A DNA stretch of 64,000 nucleotides. Source: Pseudonocardia sp. EC080619-01 (lineage in GTDB: Bacteria; Actinomycetota; Actinomycetes; Mycobacteriales; Pseudonocardiaceae). A program made the translations under genes and the position numbers. The stretch is taken from contig NZ_CP012184.1 of NCBI RefSeq assembly GCF_001420995.1, positions 4,510,501-4,574,500 on the forward strand, in the 5' to 3' direction. The notes beneath the pieces are model-generated. The model did not search any database. It had not been told where the DNA came from and was given only the letters and a program-made list of their open reading frames with translations. Below are positions 1-7,797 of this stretch, one piece after another (positions within the stretch are counted from its first letter, which is position 1; each line of letters begins with the position of its first letter).

Positions 1-17
1 CTGGTCACGATGTGACC

Positions 18-59
18 CGTGAGTGGTTTTGTCGGTCCCGGCCGCGATAACCACTCACG
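18..59. repeat. perfect 11-bp inverted repeat in front of first gene
   Basis: Arms CGTGAGTGGTT (18-28) and AACCACTCACG (49-59) are exact reverse complements with a 20-bp spacer. The right arm ends just before the likely start codon at 67. A GTG at 19 is in frame with the following gene but lies in the left arm, which argues against using it. It could be an operator, a terminator of the preceding gene, or a dispersed short palindrome. Confidence 0.6.
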
Positions 60-66
60 AGGCAGA

Positions 67-1290
67 ATGCCCCCCATGCCGACGCCGGAGGACGCCCGGG
101 CCGGGCTGGTCGCCGACCTTGTCCGTGACGGCAGGCTGCGCAGCCCGCGGATCCGTGCGGCCATGGAGTCCGTCCCCCGGCACCTGTTCCTTCCCGGGCT
201 CGCCCCGGACGCCGCGTACGCCGACGAGGCCGTGCCGATCAAGAGCGACGGCGGGGTCACGGTCAGCTCGGTCTCGCAGCCGTCCATGGTGGCGATCATG
301 CTCGAGCAGCTCGACGTCGCCCCGGGGCACCGTGTGCTCGAGATCGGCGCCGGCGCGGGGTGGAACGCGGGCCTGCTCGCGCACGTCGTCGGCCCCGGTG
401 GGGCGGTCACCACGGTCGACATCGACGACGACCTCGTCGCAGGCACCCGCGCCCACCTCGCCGCGGCCGGGCTCGACCGGGTGGAGGCCGTCACCGCCGA
501 CGGGGCGGGCGGCTACCCGCCGTCGGCGCCCTACGACCGGATCGAGCTGACGGTCGGCTCCACCGGTGTCCGCCCGGAGTGGGTCGCGCAGCTGGCCCCG
601 GAGGGCCGTCTGCTGCTCCCGCTGACGGTGCGCGGCAGCCAGCTGTCGGTCGCGTTCGCGCACACCGGGCCCGGCCGGCTGGTGTCCACCTCGGTGCGGA
701 GCTGCGCGTTCGTGCGGCTGCGCGGTGCCGGCGCGGACCCGGGCGCCGACGCCGAGCTGTCCGGCGGCGGCTGGACGGTCCAGCCCTCCTGCCGCTCCGG
801 CGACGGCGCCGCCGACCCGCGGGTGCTGGAACGGGTCCTGGACGAGCCGGGGGAGGACCGACCGGCTCCTGTCCGGTGCACGGTCTCGGACCTGTGGGAC
901 GGCCTCGGGCTGTGGTGCGCGCTCGCCGACACCGCGGTCGTCCGGCTGCTGGGCCCGCCCGGTGACGGGCTCGCGTCCGCACTGTTCGGTGTGGCGGGGG
1001 CCCGGGTGGCGCTCGGGCTCGCGAGTGCGGACGGGTGCGCGCTGCTGCTCGCCGATCCGCGGGCGACGGTCCGGTCGTTCGGCCCCGGCGGGGAGGCCGC
1101 CGCCGACCGGCTCGTCGCCCTCGCCGACGGCTGGCTCCGTGCGGGCCGGCCGCACGCGGCGGACCTGCGGATCGACGCCGTCGTCCCGGAGCTCGTGCCG
1201 GCCCCCGGCGCGGGCCCACCGGGAGACGCCGAGATCGTGGACGGTGCGGGGACCCGGCTGCGCGTCGCCTGGGGGATCGGCCCCGGCTGA
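67..1290 (+). CDS. PCMT-like SAM-dependent methyltransferase
   Basis: A protein of 407 residues related to protein-L-isoaspartate O-methyltransferases, which use S-adenosylmethionine to methyl-esterify isoaspartyl residues. The family signature SVSQPSMVA lies near residue 70, and the SAM-binding loop VLEIGAGAGW near residues 93-102. The N-terminal 200 residues are the methyltransferase fold. The C-terminal 200 residues are longer than a classical PCMT of about 210 residues and resemble the extended actinobacterial enzymes, some of which modify ribosomally made peptides; no such peptide gene is visible nearby. ATG at 67 is preferred over the in-frame GTG at 19 because it clears the inverted repeat and follows a GAGGC stretch. 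The substrate is not known. Confidence 0.8.
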   Translation: MPPMPTPEDARAGLVADLVRDGRLRSPRIRAAMESVPRHLFLPGLAPDAAYADEAVPIKSDGGVTVSSVSQPSMVAIMLEQLDVAPGHRVLEIGAGAGWNAGLLAHVVGPGGAVTTVDIDDDLVAGTRAHLAAAGLDRVEAVTADGAGGYPPSAPYDRIELTVGSTGVRPEWVAQLAPEGRLLLPLTVRGSQLSVAFAHTGPGRLVSTSVRSCAFVRLRGAGADPGADAELSGGGWTVQPSCRSGDGAADPRVLERVLDEPGEDRPAPVRCTVSDLWDGLGLWCALADTAVVRLLGPPGDGLASALFGVAGARVALGLASADGCALLLADPRATVRSFGPGGEAAADRLVALADGWLRAGRPHAADLRIDAVVPELVPAPGAGPPGDAEIVDGAGTRLRVAWGIGPG

Positions 1291-1311
1291 TCCCGGCGCC
1301 GTCCGGGTCCG

Positions 1312-1773
1312 TCAGGCGGGTTCGAGGTGCACCAGCGGGATCTCCCGCTCGGTGCTGCGCTGGTAGCCGGCGTAGTTCCGGTACCGGTCGGCGATCCGCG
1401 GCCACAGCTCCGCCCGCTCCGCGGGCTCGGCGACCCGCGCCCGCATCGGGACCCTCGGGCCACCCTGGACGGCGACCTGCACCTGCGGGTCCGCACGCAG
1501 GTTGTGGAACCAGGCCGGGTGCCGGTCGTCGCCACCTCGGGAGGCGACGACGACGTAACTCCCGTCGCCGTGCAGCGGGGCGGTCAGCAGCACCGTCCGC
1601 GGCTCGCCGGAGCGGCGCCCGGTCGTGGTCAGCTCGACGACGGGCATCCCCATCGCGGAGTGGCCGACCCGGCCACCGGACAGCCTGATCAGCAGCCGGT
1701 GGCCGGCGTTCATCGCCTTGAGCGCGAAGTCGGGTGGGTTCACGGGGCCGACCTTACCCGCGAGTAGGGTCAT
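1312..1773 (-). CDS. Ddn-family F420-type nitroreductase/oxidoreductase (DUF385)
   Basis: A 153-residue protein of the deazaflavin-dependent nitroreductase family, the split-barrel fold of mycobacterial Ddn. Family features visible are the strand VVELTTTGRRSGEPR (about residues 44-58), the G-Y-VVVAS segment and the HPAWFHNLRADP motif (about 85-96). Members reduce quinones or nitro compounds with reduced coenzyme F420, and some may bind heme or FAD instead. It starts 9 bases after the stop of the siderophore-binding lipoprotein gene on the same strand, so the two are probably co-transcribed. The link to iron uptake is positional only. Length is normal for the family. Confidence 0.85.
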   Translation of the reverse strand: MTLLAGKVGPVNPPDFALKAMNAGHRLLIRLSGGRVGHSAMGMPVVELTTTGRRSGEPRTVLLTAPLHGDGSYVVVASRGGDDRHPAWFHNLRADPQVQVAVQGGPRVPMRARVAEPAERAELWPRIADRYRNYAGYQRSTEREIPLVHLEPA

Positions 1774-1782
1774 TGTCGCCGG

Positions 1783-2796
1783 TCAGCCGGTCGCCGCGAC
1801 CTTCTCCAGGGCGGGGCGCAGCTGGTCGACCAGCCAGCCGGCGGAGACGACGTTCGGTGCCTGCAGCGCGACCGCCTGGTCCAGGGTCAGCGGCACGTAG
1901 GTGCCCTGCTGCACCGCCCGGACCCGCTGGACGAGCTCGTCCCCCTCGAACGTGGCGCGGTCACCCTCGCCCGCGAAGGTCATCAGCAGCAGGTCGGCCT
2001 CGGACAGCCGGCCCACCTCCTCGTAGGAGATGCCGACGGTGCCCGGTGCGAGGGCGTCCGAGGCGGGTGCGGACGCGAACGACTCCGGCACCGCCAGGCC
2101 GAGCGAGCGCATGAACGCGGTCGACTGGTTCTGCTCGCCGACGACCATCGGCAGGATCTCGCCGCGGGCCTGGCCGTAGAGGTACGTCCGCCCGGCGAGG
2201 CCGGGCAGCTCGTCGCCGACGGCGGCGATCCGGGCGTCCGCCGCCGCGATCAGCTCGTCGACCCTCTGCTCCTCGCCGAGCGCCCGGCCCACCTGGCGGG
2301 CGTCGTCCTGCATCGACGCCGAGTACAGCCCCTCGGCGGCGACGACGGTCGGCGCGATCGTGCTGAGCCGGTCGTAGGTCGCGCGGTCGGTGACCTGGAA
2401 CGCGGACACGGCCAGGATCAGGTCCGGGGCGAACGCCGCGATCTGCTCGGGGGACAGCGGCGCGTTCGGGTCGATCGCCAGCACCTCGGGCGGCAGCGGG
2501 TCGAGGTAGGGCAGCACCGGACCGGAGTCGGCGACGTTCCGCGTCGCGCCGACGACCGGAGCCCCGACGGTCTGCGCGACGGCGAGGTCGTTCAGCCCCA
2601 GCGCCACCACCCGCTGCGGCTTCGCCGGGACCGTCGTCCCGCCGAACGCGTGCGGGATCGTCACCGGGAAGGCGCCGCCGGCCTCCGCCGCGGGAGTCGG
2701 TTCCGGCGCTGCCGGTGCTCCGCCGCACCCGCTGAGCAGCGAGATCGCCGCGAGCACGGCGACGAGGGCGGGGAACCGGGGGACATGAGCACGCAT
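1783..2796 (-). CDS. iron-siderophore ABC transporter binding lipoprotein
   Basis: A FecB/FepB-type periplasmic-binding-like lipoprotein (337 residues) that would capture ferric siderophores on the outer face of the membrane. It has an N-terminal signal ending in a lipobox LLSGC near residue 24, then PQRVVALGLNDLAVAQ and the typical two-lobe fold with a long connecting helix. ATG at 2796 is chosen over the GTG two codons upstream: GAGGAG lies five bases before this ATG but abuts the GTG. A candidate IdeR/DtxR box sits just upstream, which would place it under iron repression. No permease or ATPase gene is adjacent, so it must work with a transporter encoded elsewhere. Confidence 0.88.
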   Translation of the reverse strand: MRAHVPRFPALVAVLAAISLLSGCGGAPAAPEPTPAAEAGGAFPVTIPHAFGGTTVPAKPQRVVALGLNDLAVAQTVGAPVVGATRNVADSGPVLPYLDPLPPEVLAIDPNAPLSPEQIAAFAPDLILAVSAFQVTDRATYDRLSTIAPTVVAAEGLYSASMQDDARQVGRALGEEQRVDELIAAADARIAAVGDELPGLAGRTYLYGQARGEILPMVVGEQNQSTAFMRSLGLAVPESFASAPASDALAPGTVGISYEEVGRLSEADLLLMTFAGEGDRATFEGDELVQRVRAVQQGTYVPLTLDQAVALQAPNVVSAGWLVDQLRPALEKVAATG

Positions 2797-2811
2797 GGAC
2801 ACTCCTCGGAG

Positions 2812-2830
2812 TCAGGTGAGGCAAACCTAA
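2812..2830 (-). promoter_or_regulatory. candidate IdeR/DtxR iron box
   Basis: The 19-bp sequence TCAGGTGAGGCAAACCTAA matches 16 of 19 positions of the consensus TTAGGTTAGGCTAACCTAA. It lies 16 bp upstream of the siderophore-binding lipoprotein start, where a metal-loaded repressor would block transcription. The match is by eye; the function fits the gene. Confidence 0.75.
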
Positions 2831-2854
2831 CCGTCGAGGAGTGGGACGGGAAGA

Positions 2855-4984
2855 TCAGCCCGCGACCGCCAGCGTGAGGGGCAGCACCTCCGGTGCCCCG
2901 GCCTGCCGCAGGGCGCGCGCGGCGACCGTCATCGTCCAGCCGGAGTCGACGAGGTCGTCGACGAGCAGCACCGGGCCCCCGGCGCCCGAGAGGTCCGGCA
3001 GCGCCGCCGCGTCCAGCCCCGCCCACACCGCGGCCAGCCGCTGGGCGGAGTTCTCCCGCGCCTCCGGGTGGTCGCCGGCCGGCGGCAGCGTGCCGAGCAG
3101 CGGCAGCCGCCCGATCTCGGCGATCCGGCGGGCGAGGTGATCGAGCTGGTGCGGTCGGGTGCGCGAGCCGATCCCGACCACACCGACGGGGCGCCGCTCC
3201 CAGCCCCACCCCGCGAGCACCCGGACGACGGCGTCGAGCACGTCCGACGGCACCGGGTCGTCGCCACCGGAGAGCAGCTCGCGCAGCCGGGTGCCCCAGC
3301 CGATGTCGGAGAGCCGCCCGATCGCCCGGCCGGTCGCCGCCTGCTCCCCGGGCGGGATCCGCCCGGACAGCGGCACGTCCAGGTCCGCCATCCCGGACGG
3401 CCACATCTTCCGCGGCGCGAGCTCGATCCCGGGCCGGGACAGTCGCTCCTGCGCGGCCTGCTCGCCGTCGGCCGCGACGTCGTCGGACCAGACGGTGCCG
3501 GTGCAGGTGTCGCAGCGGCCGCACGGGGTCGGGTCCGGGTCGTCGAGCTGGCGGCGCAGGAACACCAGCCGGCACTCGGTGGTGGCGATGTAGTCGAGCA
3601 TCGCCTGCTGCTCGGCGCGCCGCGCCTCGTTCACCCGCGCGTGCCGCTCGGTGTCGTAGACCCACTCCTCCCCGGTGGCGGTCCAGCCGCCCTTGACGCG
3701 CTTCGCCGCGCCGTCGGCGTCGAGCACCTTGAGCAGCATCTCCAGCCGGGTGCGGGACAGATCCACCTGGGTCTCGATCGACGCCGTCGACCGCGGGTGC
3801 TCCGACAGCACGCCGAGGGTCTGGCGGACCAGCGGCTCCGGCGGGAACGCGAGCGACGCGAAGTAGGCCCAGATGTCGCGGTCCTCGCGGCCGGGCAGCA
3901 GCACCACCTCGGCCCGCTCCAGCGCGCGCCCGGCACGGCCGATCTGCTGGTAGTAGGCCACCGGCGAGGCGGGGGCGCCGAGGTGCACGACGAAGCCCAG
4001 GTCGGGCTTGTCGAAGCCCATGCCCAGCGCCGACGTCGCCACCAGGGCCTTCACCCGGTTCTCCTGCAGGTCCGACTCGGCGGCGAGCCGCTGCTCCGGA
4101 TCGGTCTTCCCGGAGTAGGAGCGCACCGCGAACCCGCGCTCGCGCAGGAACTCGGCCACCTCGTCGGCGGCCTGCACGGTGAGGGTGTAGACGATCCCGG
4201 CGCCGGGCAGCTCGTCGAGCTTCGCGGCCAGCCAGGCCAGTCGCCGGGCGGGGGTCGGCAGCTGTACCACGGCCAGCCGCAGCGACTCCCGGTCCAGCGA
4301 GCCGCGCAGCACCAGCGTGTCCTGCTGGTCCCGGCCCATGCCGAGCTGCTCCGAGACGTCGGTGACGACCCGGTCGTTCGCGGTCGCGGTCGTCGCCAGC
4401 ACCGGGATGCCGGACGGCAGCTCGGCGATCAGCGTGCGCAGCCTGCGGTAGTCGGGCCGGAAGTCGTGCCCCCAGTCGGACACGCAGTGCGCCTCGTCGA
4501 CCACGAGCATCCCGGCGCTCGCGGCGAGCTTCGGCAGCACCCGGTCCCGGAAGTCGGGGTTGTTGAGCCGCTCCGGCGACACGAGCAGCACGTCGACGTC
4601 GCCGTTCTCGATGTCGGCGTACACCGCGTCCCACTCGTCGGCGTTGGCCGAGTTGACCGTGACCGCCACGATCCCGGAGCGGATCGCCGCGTCGATCTGG
4701 TTGCGCATCAGTGCCAGCAGCGGGGAGACGATCACCGTGGGGCCGGCGCCCTGCTCGCGGAGCAGCGCCGTCGCCACGAAGTAGACCGCCGACTTGCCCC
4801 AGCCGGTGCGCTGCACGACGAGCGCGCGGCGGTGCTGCGCGACCAGGGCCTCGATCGCGGTCCACTGGTCCTCGCGCAGCCGGGCGCCGTCGCCGGCGAG
4901 CTGGGCGAGCACCGCCTCGGCGCGCTCGCGCAGGTCGGCGCTACCCGGCAGGTCGGTCTCCGATGCGGTCGTCACGGGACCCAT
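2855..4984 (-). CDS. RecQ-family ATP-dependent DNA helicase with C-terminal PRTase-like domain
   Basis: A superfamily-2 helicase of 709 residues. Motif I TGWGKS lies near residue 62, the DEAH box VVDEAHCVSDWGHD near 160, and the helicase C lobe follows with GFDKPDLGFVVH and IGRAGR. A RecQ zinc-binding segment with CGRCDTC is near 487. The last 110 residues contain VLLVDDLVDSGWT (about 672-684), the PRPP-binding signature of ComF-type phosphoribosyltransferases, so the protein looks like a RecQ-PRTase fusion. RecQ enzymes unwind 3'-tailed DNA in recombination and fork repair. No HRDC domain is seen. ATG at 4984 is chosen because upstream codons look non-coding; the start lies inside the 3' end of the upstream TetR gene, a 44-bp overlap suggesting coupling. 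Confidence 0.87.
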   Translation of the reverse strand: MGPVTTASETDLPGSADLRERAEAVLAQLAGDGARLREDQWTAIEALVAQHRRALVVQRTGWGKSAVYFVATALLREQGAGPTVIVSPLLALMRNQIDAAIRSGIVAVTVNSANADEWDAVYADIENGDVDVLLVSPERLNNPDFRDRVLPKLAASAGMLVVDEAHCVSDWGHDFRPDYRRLRTLIAELPSGIPVLATTATANDRVVTDVSEQLGMGRDQQDTLVLRGSLDRESLRLAVVQLPTPARRLAWLAAKLDELPGAGIVYTLTVQAADEVAEFLRERGFAVRSYSGKTDPEQRLAAESDLQENRVKALVATSALGMGFDKPDLGFVVHLGAPASPVAYYQQIGRAGRALERAEVVLLPGREDRDIWAYFASLAFPPEPLVRQTLGVLSEHPRSTASIETQVDLSRTRLEMLLKVLDADGAAKRVKGGWTATGEEWVYDTERHARVNEARRAEQQAMLDYIATTECRLVFLRRQLDDPDPTPCGRCDTCTGTVWSDDVAADGEQAAQERLSRPGIELAPRKMWPSGMADLDVPLSGRIPPGEQAATGRAIGRLSDIGWGTRLRELLSGGDDPVPSDVLDAVVRVLAGWGWERRPVGVVGIGSRTRPHQLDHLARRIAEIGRLPLLGTLPPAGDHPEARENSAQRLAAVWAGLDAAALPDLSGAGGPVLLVDDLVDSGWTMTVAARALRQAGAPEVLPLTLAVAG

Positions 4985-5840
4985 GGTGGCGCGGACCCCC
5001 GACAGTCCCGTCGCCGGGCGGCCGCGGGGGCGGTCCGGCGGAGCGGGCCCGCACGTACGCCTCGACGCCGTCGAGCACGAGCCCGAGCCCGAGGTCGATC
5101 TCCGCGTCCGGGTCGCGCGCACCGGTGAGGACGGGCGCCGGCATGTCAGCGAGGGCCGCCTTCAGGTGCGGGTAGTCGCCCGGGGCGGCGAGATCGTGCA
5201 GGACGGTCTCGAAGTCGTGCATCGGGTTCGCCGCGGTCACCTCGGCCGGGTCGAGCTCGCTCAGCGGGGTGTCCGCGGGCAGGCCGCGGCGGCGTCGCAC
5301 GTCGTCCGCCGCGGCGAGCGTCGTCTCCAGCTGCACCCGCGCCTCGGCGAGCACGTGCTGGGCGAGCAGCCCGACGACGGCCAGCTTCTCGTCCCCCCGC
5401 AGGTCCACCTCGGCCAGCACCGCGAACGCCTCCTCCATCCAGCGCACCCGGTTCGGACCGATCCGGGCCGCGGCCAGCGGGAGCTCCAGGAACCACGGCC
5501 GGGCGAGCGCGGCGTCGATCTGGGCGCGGGTCCACGCTTCCAGCCCGGACCGCCAGTCGCCGGCGTGCTCGGGCATCGTGAGCGGCTCGGCGATGTGGTC
5601 GGCCAGCAGGGCCAGCAGCTCGTCCTTGCTCTCGACGTGCCGGTAGAGCGCCATCGCGGTGCAGCCCAGCACGTCCGCCACCCGCGCCATCGACACGGCG
5701 CCGAGTCCCTCGGCGTCGGCCAGGTCGGCGGCGGTCCGCACGATCCGGTCGGTGCTCAGCGCCGGTTTCGGCCCGCGGCGCGGCCGGCCGGCACGCCCCC
5801 ACAGCCTGCGCAGGGTCGCGGGGACCTCCTCGTCGTCCAT
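4941..5840 (-). CDS. TetR/AcrR-family repressor of the divergent exporter
   Basis: A 299-residue regulator. The N-terminal helix-turn-helix (about residues 25-70: AADLADAEGLGAVSMARVAD, then ALYRHVESKDELL) is typical TetR. The long C-terminal domain resembles the tetracycline-repressor C-terminal fold that binds an inducer. It is divergent from a DrrAB-like ABC exporter, with a short AT-rich control region holding repeats between them, so it most likely represses the exporter and itself and is released by an exported drug-like ligand. The 3' end overlaps the RecQ-like gene by 44 bp. ATG at 5840 is the first start in the coding frame. Confidence 0.88.
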   Translation of the reverse strand: MDDEEVPATLRRLWGRAGRPRRGPKPALSTDRIVRTAADLADAEGLGAVSMARVADVLGCTAMALYRHVESKDELLALLADHIAEPLTMPEHAGDWRSGLEAWTRAQIDAALARPWFLELPLAAARIGPNRVRWMEEAFAVLAEVDLRGDEKLAVVGLLAQHVLAEARVQLETTLAAADDVRRRRGLPADTPLSELDPAEVTAANPMHDFETVLHDLAAPGDYPHLKAALADMPAPVLTGARDPDAEIDLGLGLVLDGVEAYVRARSAGPPPRPPGDGTVGGPRHHGSRDDRIGDRPAG

Positions 5841-5888
5841 GCGTCCATCCTCTCCCGCCCGCGCGGCCGCAGGAAAACGGTGTCCGCC

Positions 5889-5928
5889 GTAAGCAGTTAA
5901 TGCTATAAACAGTTTGCACTGTAAGCAG
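5889..5928. promoter_or_regulatory. shared promoter/operator between TetR and ABC exporter
   Basis: This AT-rich stretch holds a direct repeat GTAAGCAG at 5889-5896 and 5921-5928, spaced 32 bp, and an inverted repeat ACAGT-TTGC-ACTGT at 5909-5922. A plus-strand -10-like TATAAA lies at 5904-5909. The inverted repeat just downstream of this element is the best candidate TetR operator; assignment is by position and symmetry only. Confidence 0.55.
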
Positions 5929-5943
5929 ATGAGGGGAGTGGTC

Positions 5944-6915
5944 GTGGCGGAACCCGTGGTGCGGGCGGTCGGCCTGCGCAAGAGCTTCGGAGGGAGGCGC
6001 CGTCCGGTGCGGGTGCTGGACGGCGTGGACCTCCGGCTGGACGCGGGGGAGGTGCTCGCGCTGCTCGGTCCGAACGGCGCGGGCAAGACCACCACCGTGC
6101 GGGTGCTGAGCACCCTGACCAGGCCGGACGGCGGTACCGCCACCGTGGCGGGACACGACGTCGTGACCGGCGCACGCCGGGTCCGCGAGGTCATCGGTCT
6201 CACCGGCCAGTACGCCGCCGTCGACGAGAAGCTCACCGGCCGCGAGAACCTGACGACGATGGCCCGGCTCGCCCACCTGCCGCGCCGGGCGGTCCGGACC
6301 CGGGTCGACGAGCTCCTCGAGGCGTTCGGCCTGGCGGACGCGGCCGGGCGGCAGTTGCGGACCTACTCCGGCGGGATGCGCCGCCGGCTCGATCTCGCCG
6401 CCGGCCTGGTGCTGCGCCCGACGGTGCTGTTCCTCGACGAGCCGACGAGCGGGCTGGACCCGCGCAGCAGGCGCGGGATGTGGGAGGTCATCACCCGCGT
6501 CGTCGCCGACGGCACCAGCCTGCTGCTCACGACCCAGTACCTGGAGGAGGCCGACGAGCTCGCCGACCGGGTCGCGATGATCGACGGCGGCCGGGTGGTC
6601 GCGGAGGGCACGCCCGCCCAGCTCAAGCGGGCGGTCGGGGACGCCGCCGTCGAGCTGGCCTTCGCTTCCGCCACCGACGCGGCCCGGGTCGCCGGCGCGC
6701 TCGGCGGCCTCGTGCACACCGGTCCGGTCCTCCGGGTGCCCACCGACGGTTCGGTCCGGCACGTCCGCGACCTGCTCACGATCGTCGAGGCGGCCGGTCC
6801 GCCGCCGGAGCACTGGGCGGTGCGCGCGCCCAGCCTCGACGACGCGTTCCTCGCGCTCACCGGGCACTCCACCCGGCACGCGGACGCCGCCGAGCCGGCG
6901 GGGGTGGCGGCATGA
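5944..6915 (+). CDS. DrrA-like ABC exporter ATP-binding protein
   Basis: An ABC ATPase (323 residues) of the daunorubicin-resistance DrrA class. It has Walker A GPNGAGKTT near residue 45, the signature SGGMRRRLDLAAG near 140, Walker B VLFLDEPTSGLD near 160, and the extended C-terminal region typical of DrrA subunits. It should power efflux of a hydrophobic compound through the downstream permease. GTG at 5944 is preferred because GAGGGGAG (5931-5938) sits five bases upstream; ATG at 5929 in the same frame has no ribosome binding site. Its stop overlaps the permease start (ATGA). Control is probably by the divergent TetR protein. Confidence 0.88.
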   Translation: MAEPVVRAVGLRKSFGGRRRPVRVLDGVDLRLDAGEVLALLGPNGAGKTTTVRVLSTLTRPDGGTATVAGHDVVTGARRVREVIGLTGQYAAVDEKLTGRENLTTMARLAHLPRRAVRTRVDELLEAFGLADAAGRQLRTYSGGMRRRLDLAAGLVLRPTVLFLDEPTSGLDPRSRRGMWEVITRVVADGTSLLLTTQYLEEADELADRVAMIDGGRVVAEGTPAQLKRAVGDAAVELAFASATDAARVAGALGGLVHTGPVLRVPTDGSVRHVRDLLTIVEAAGPPPEHWAVRAPSLDDAFLALTGHSTRHADAAEPAGVAA

Positions 6916-7718
6916 CGGCCCCGGCGGCACCCGCTCGGTGGCTCCGGGCCGTCCCGGACACCGCGACGATGACCGGCCGCGCACTGCGGCTGGCCCGCCG
7001 CGACCCGGACGAGCTGCTCGTCTCGCTCCTGCTCCCGACGATGATCATGCTGATGTTCGTCTTCGTGTTCGGCGGGGCGATCGAGACCGGCACCGACTAC
7101 ATCACCTACGCCACGCCGGGCGTGATCCTGCTGTGCGCCGGCTACGGGGCCTCGAACACCGCGATCGCGCTGGTGCAGGACACCGGGACGGGGAGCATGG
7201 ACCGGTTCCGGTCCATGCCGGTCCCCGGTGCGGCGGTGCTCGCCGGGCACGTGGTGGCGAGCGTGCTCAAGAACCTCCTGACGACGGCGATCGTGCTGGC
7301 CGTCGCCGCGGCCATCGGCTTCCGTCCCGGCGCGGGCCCGCTCGAGTGGCTGGGCGCGCTCGGCGTCGTCACCTCCTACGTGCTGGCGATCACCTGCGTG
7401 GCGACGTTCGTCGGCGTCGTCGCGCGCACACCCGCGTCGGCCGGTGGGCTGGGCTTCGTCATGCTGTTCCTGCCGTACGTGTCCAGCGCGTTCGTCCCGC
7501 CCGGTTCGATGCCGGGCTGGCTGCGCGGCTTCGCCGAGGCCCAGCCGGTCACCCCGGTGATCGAGTCGGTCCGGGGGCTGCTGGTCGGGCTCGGGTCGGA
7601 CGGGACGCCGGTCGTCGCACTCGGTGCGACGGCGGCGCTCGCCCTCGCCTGGTGTGCGGGCATCGCCGGGGTGTCGCTCGTCGCCGCGACCTGGGTGTTC
7701 GCCCGCCGGGGGCGCTGA
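6912..7718 (+). CDS. DrrB-like ABC-2 exporter permease
   Basis: A 268-residue membrane protein of the ABC-2 type with about six hydrophobic segments, including VSLLLPTMIMLMFVFVFGG (near residues 38-57) and the ABC-2 loop VQDTGTGSMDRFRSMPVPG, where the DRF/RSMP sequence is typical of DrrB-like subunits. It forms the transmembrane part of the exporter with the preceding ATPase, whose stop codon it overlaps by four bases. The substrate cannot be read from sequence; lipophilic antibiotics or lipids are usual for the family. Confidence 0.87.
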   Translation: MTAPAAPARWLRAVPDTATMTGRALRLARRDPDELLVSLLLPTMIMLMFVFVFGGAIETGTDYITYATPGVILLCAGYGASNTAIALVQDTGTGSMDRFRSMPVPGAAVLAGHVVASVLKNLLTTAIVLAVAAAIGFRPGAGPLEWLGALGVVTSYVLAITCVATFVGVVARTPASAGGLGFVMLFLPYVSSAFVPPGSMPGWLRGFAEAQPVTPVIESVRGLLVGLGSDGTPVVALGATAALALAWCAGIAGVSLVAATWVFARRGR

Positions 7719-7734
7719 GCGGCGCTCCCGTCCC

Positions 7735-7756
7735 GCGGGTGATCCGGCTCACCCGC
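7735..7756 (+). terminator. hairpin downstream of ABC exporter
   Basis: GCGGGTGA (7735-7742) and TCACCCGC (7749-7756) form a perfect 8-bp stem with a 6-base loop 17 bases after the permease stop. No U-tract follows, which is common for high-GC actinomycete terminators. Confidence 0.5.
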
Positions 7757-7797
7757 AGGGCGGGGGCGTGCGGCACCGGCCCGTGGTGCAGTGCAGG

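Noticed and set aside
19..66. GTG at 19 as the start of the PCMT-like gene
   Set aside because: The codon lies inside a perfect inverted repeat, has no ribosome binding site, and ATG at 67 gives a family-like N-terminus.
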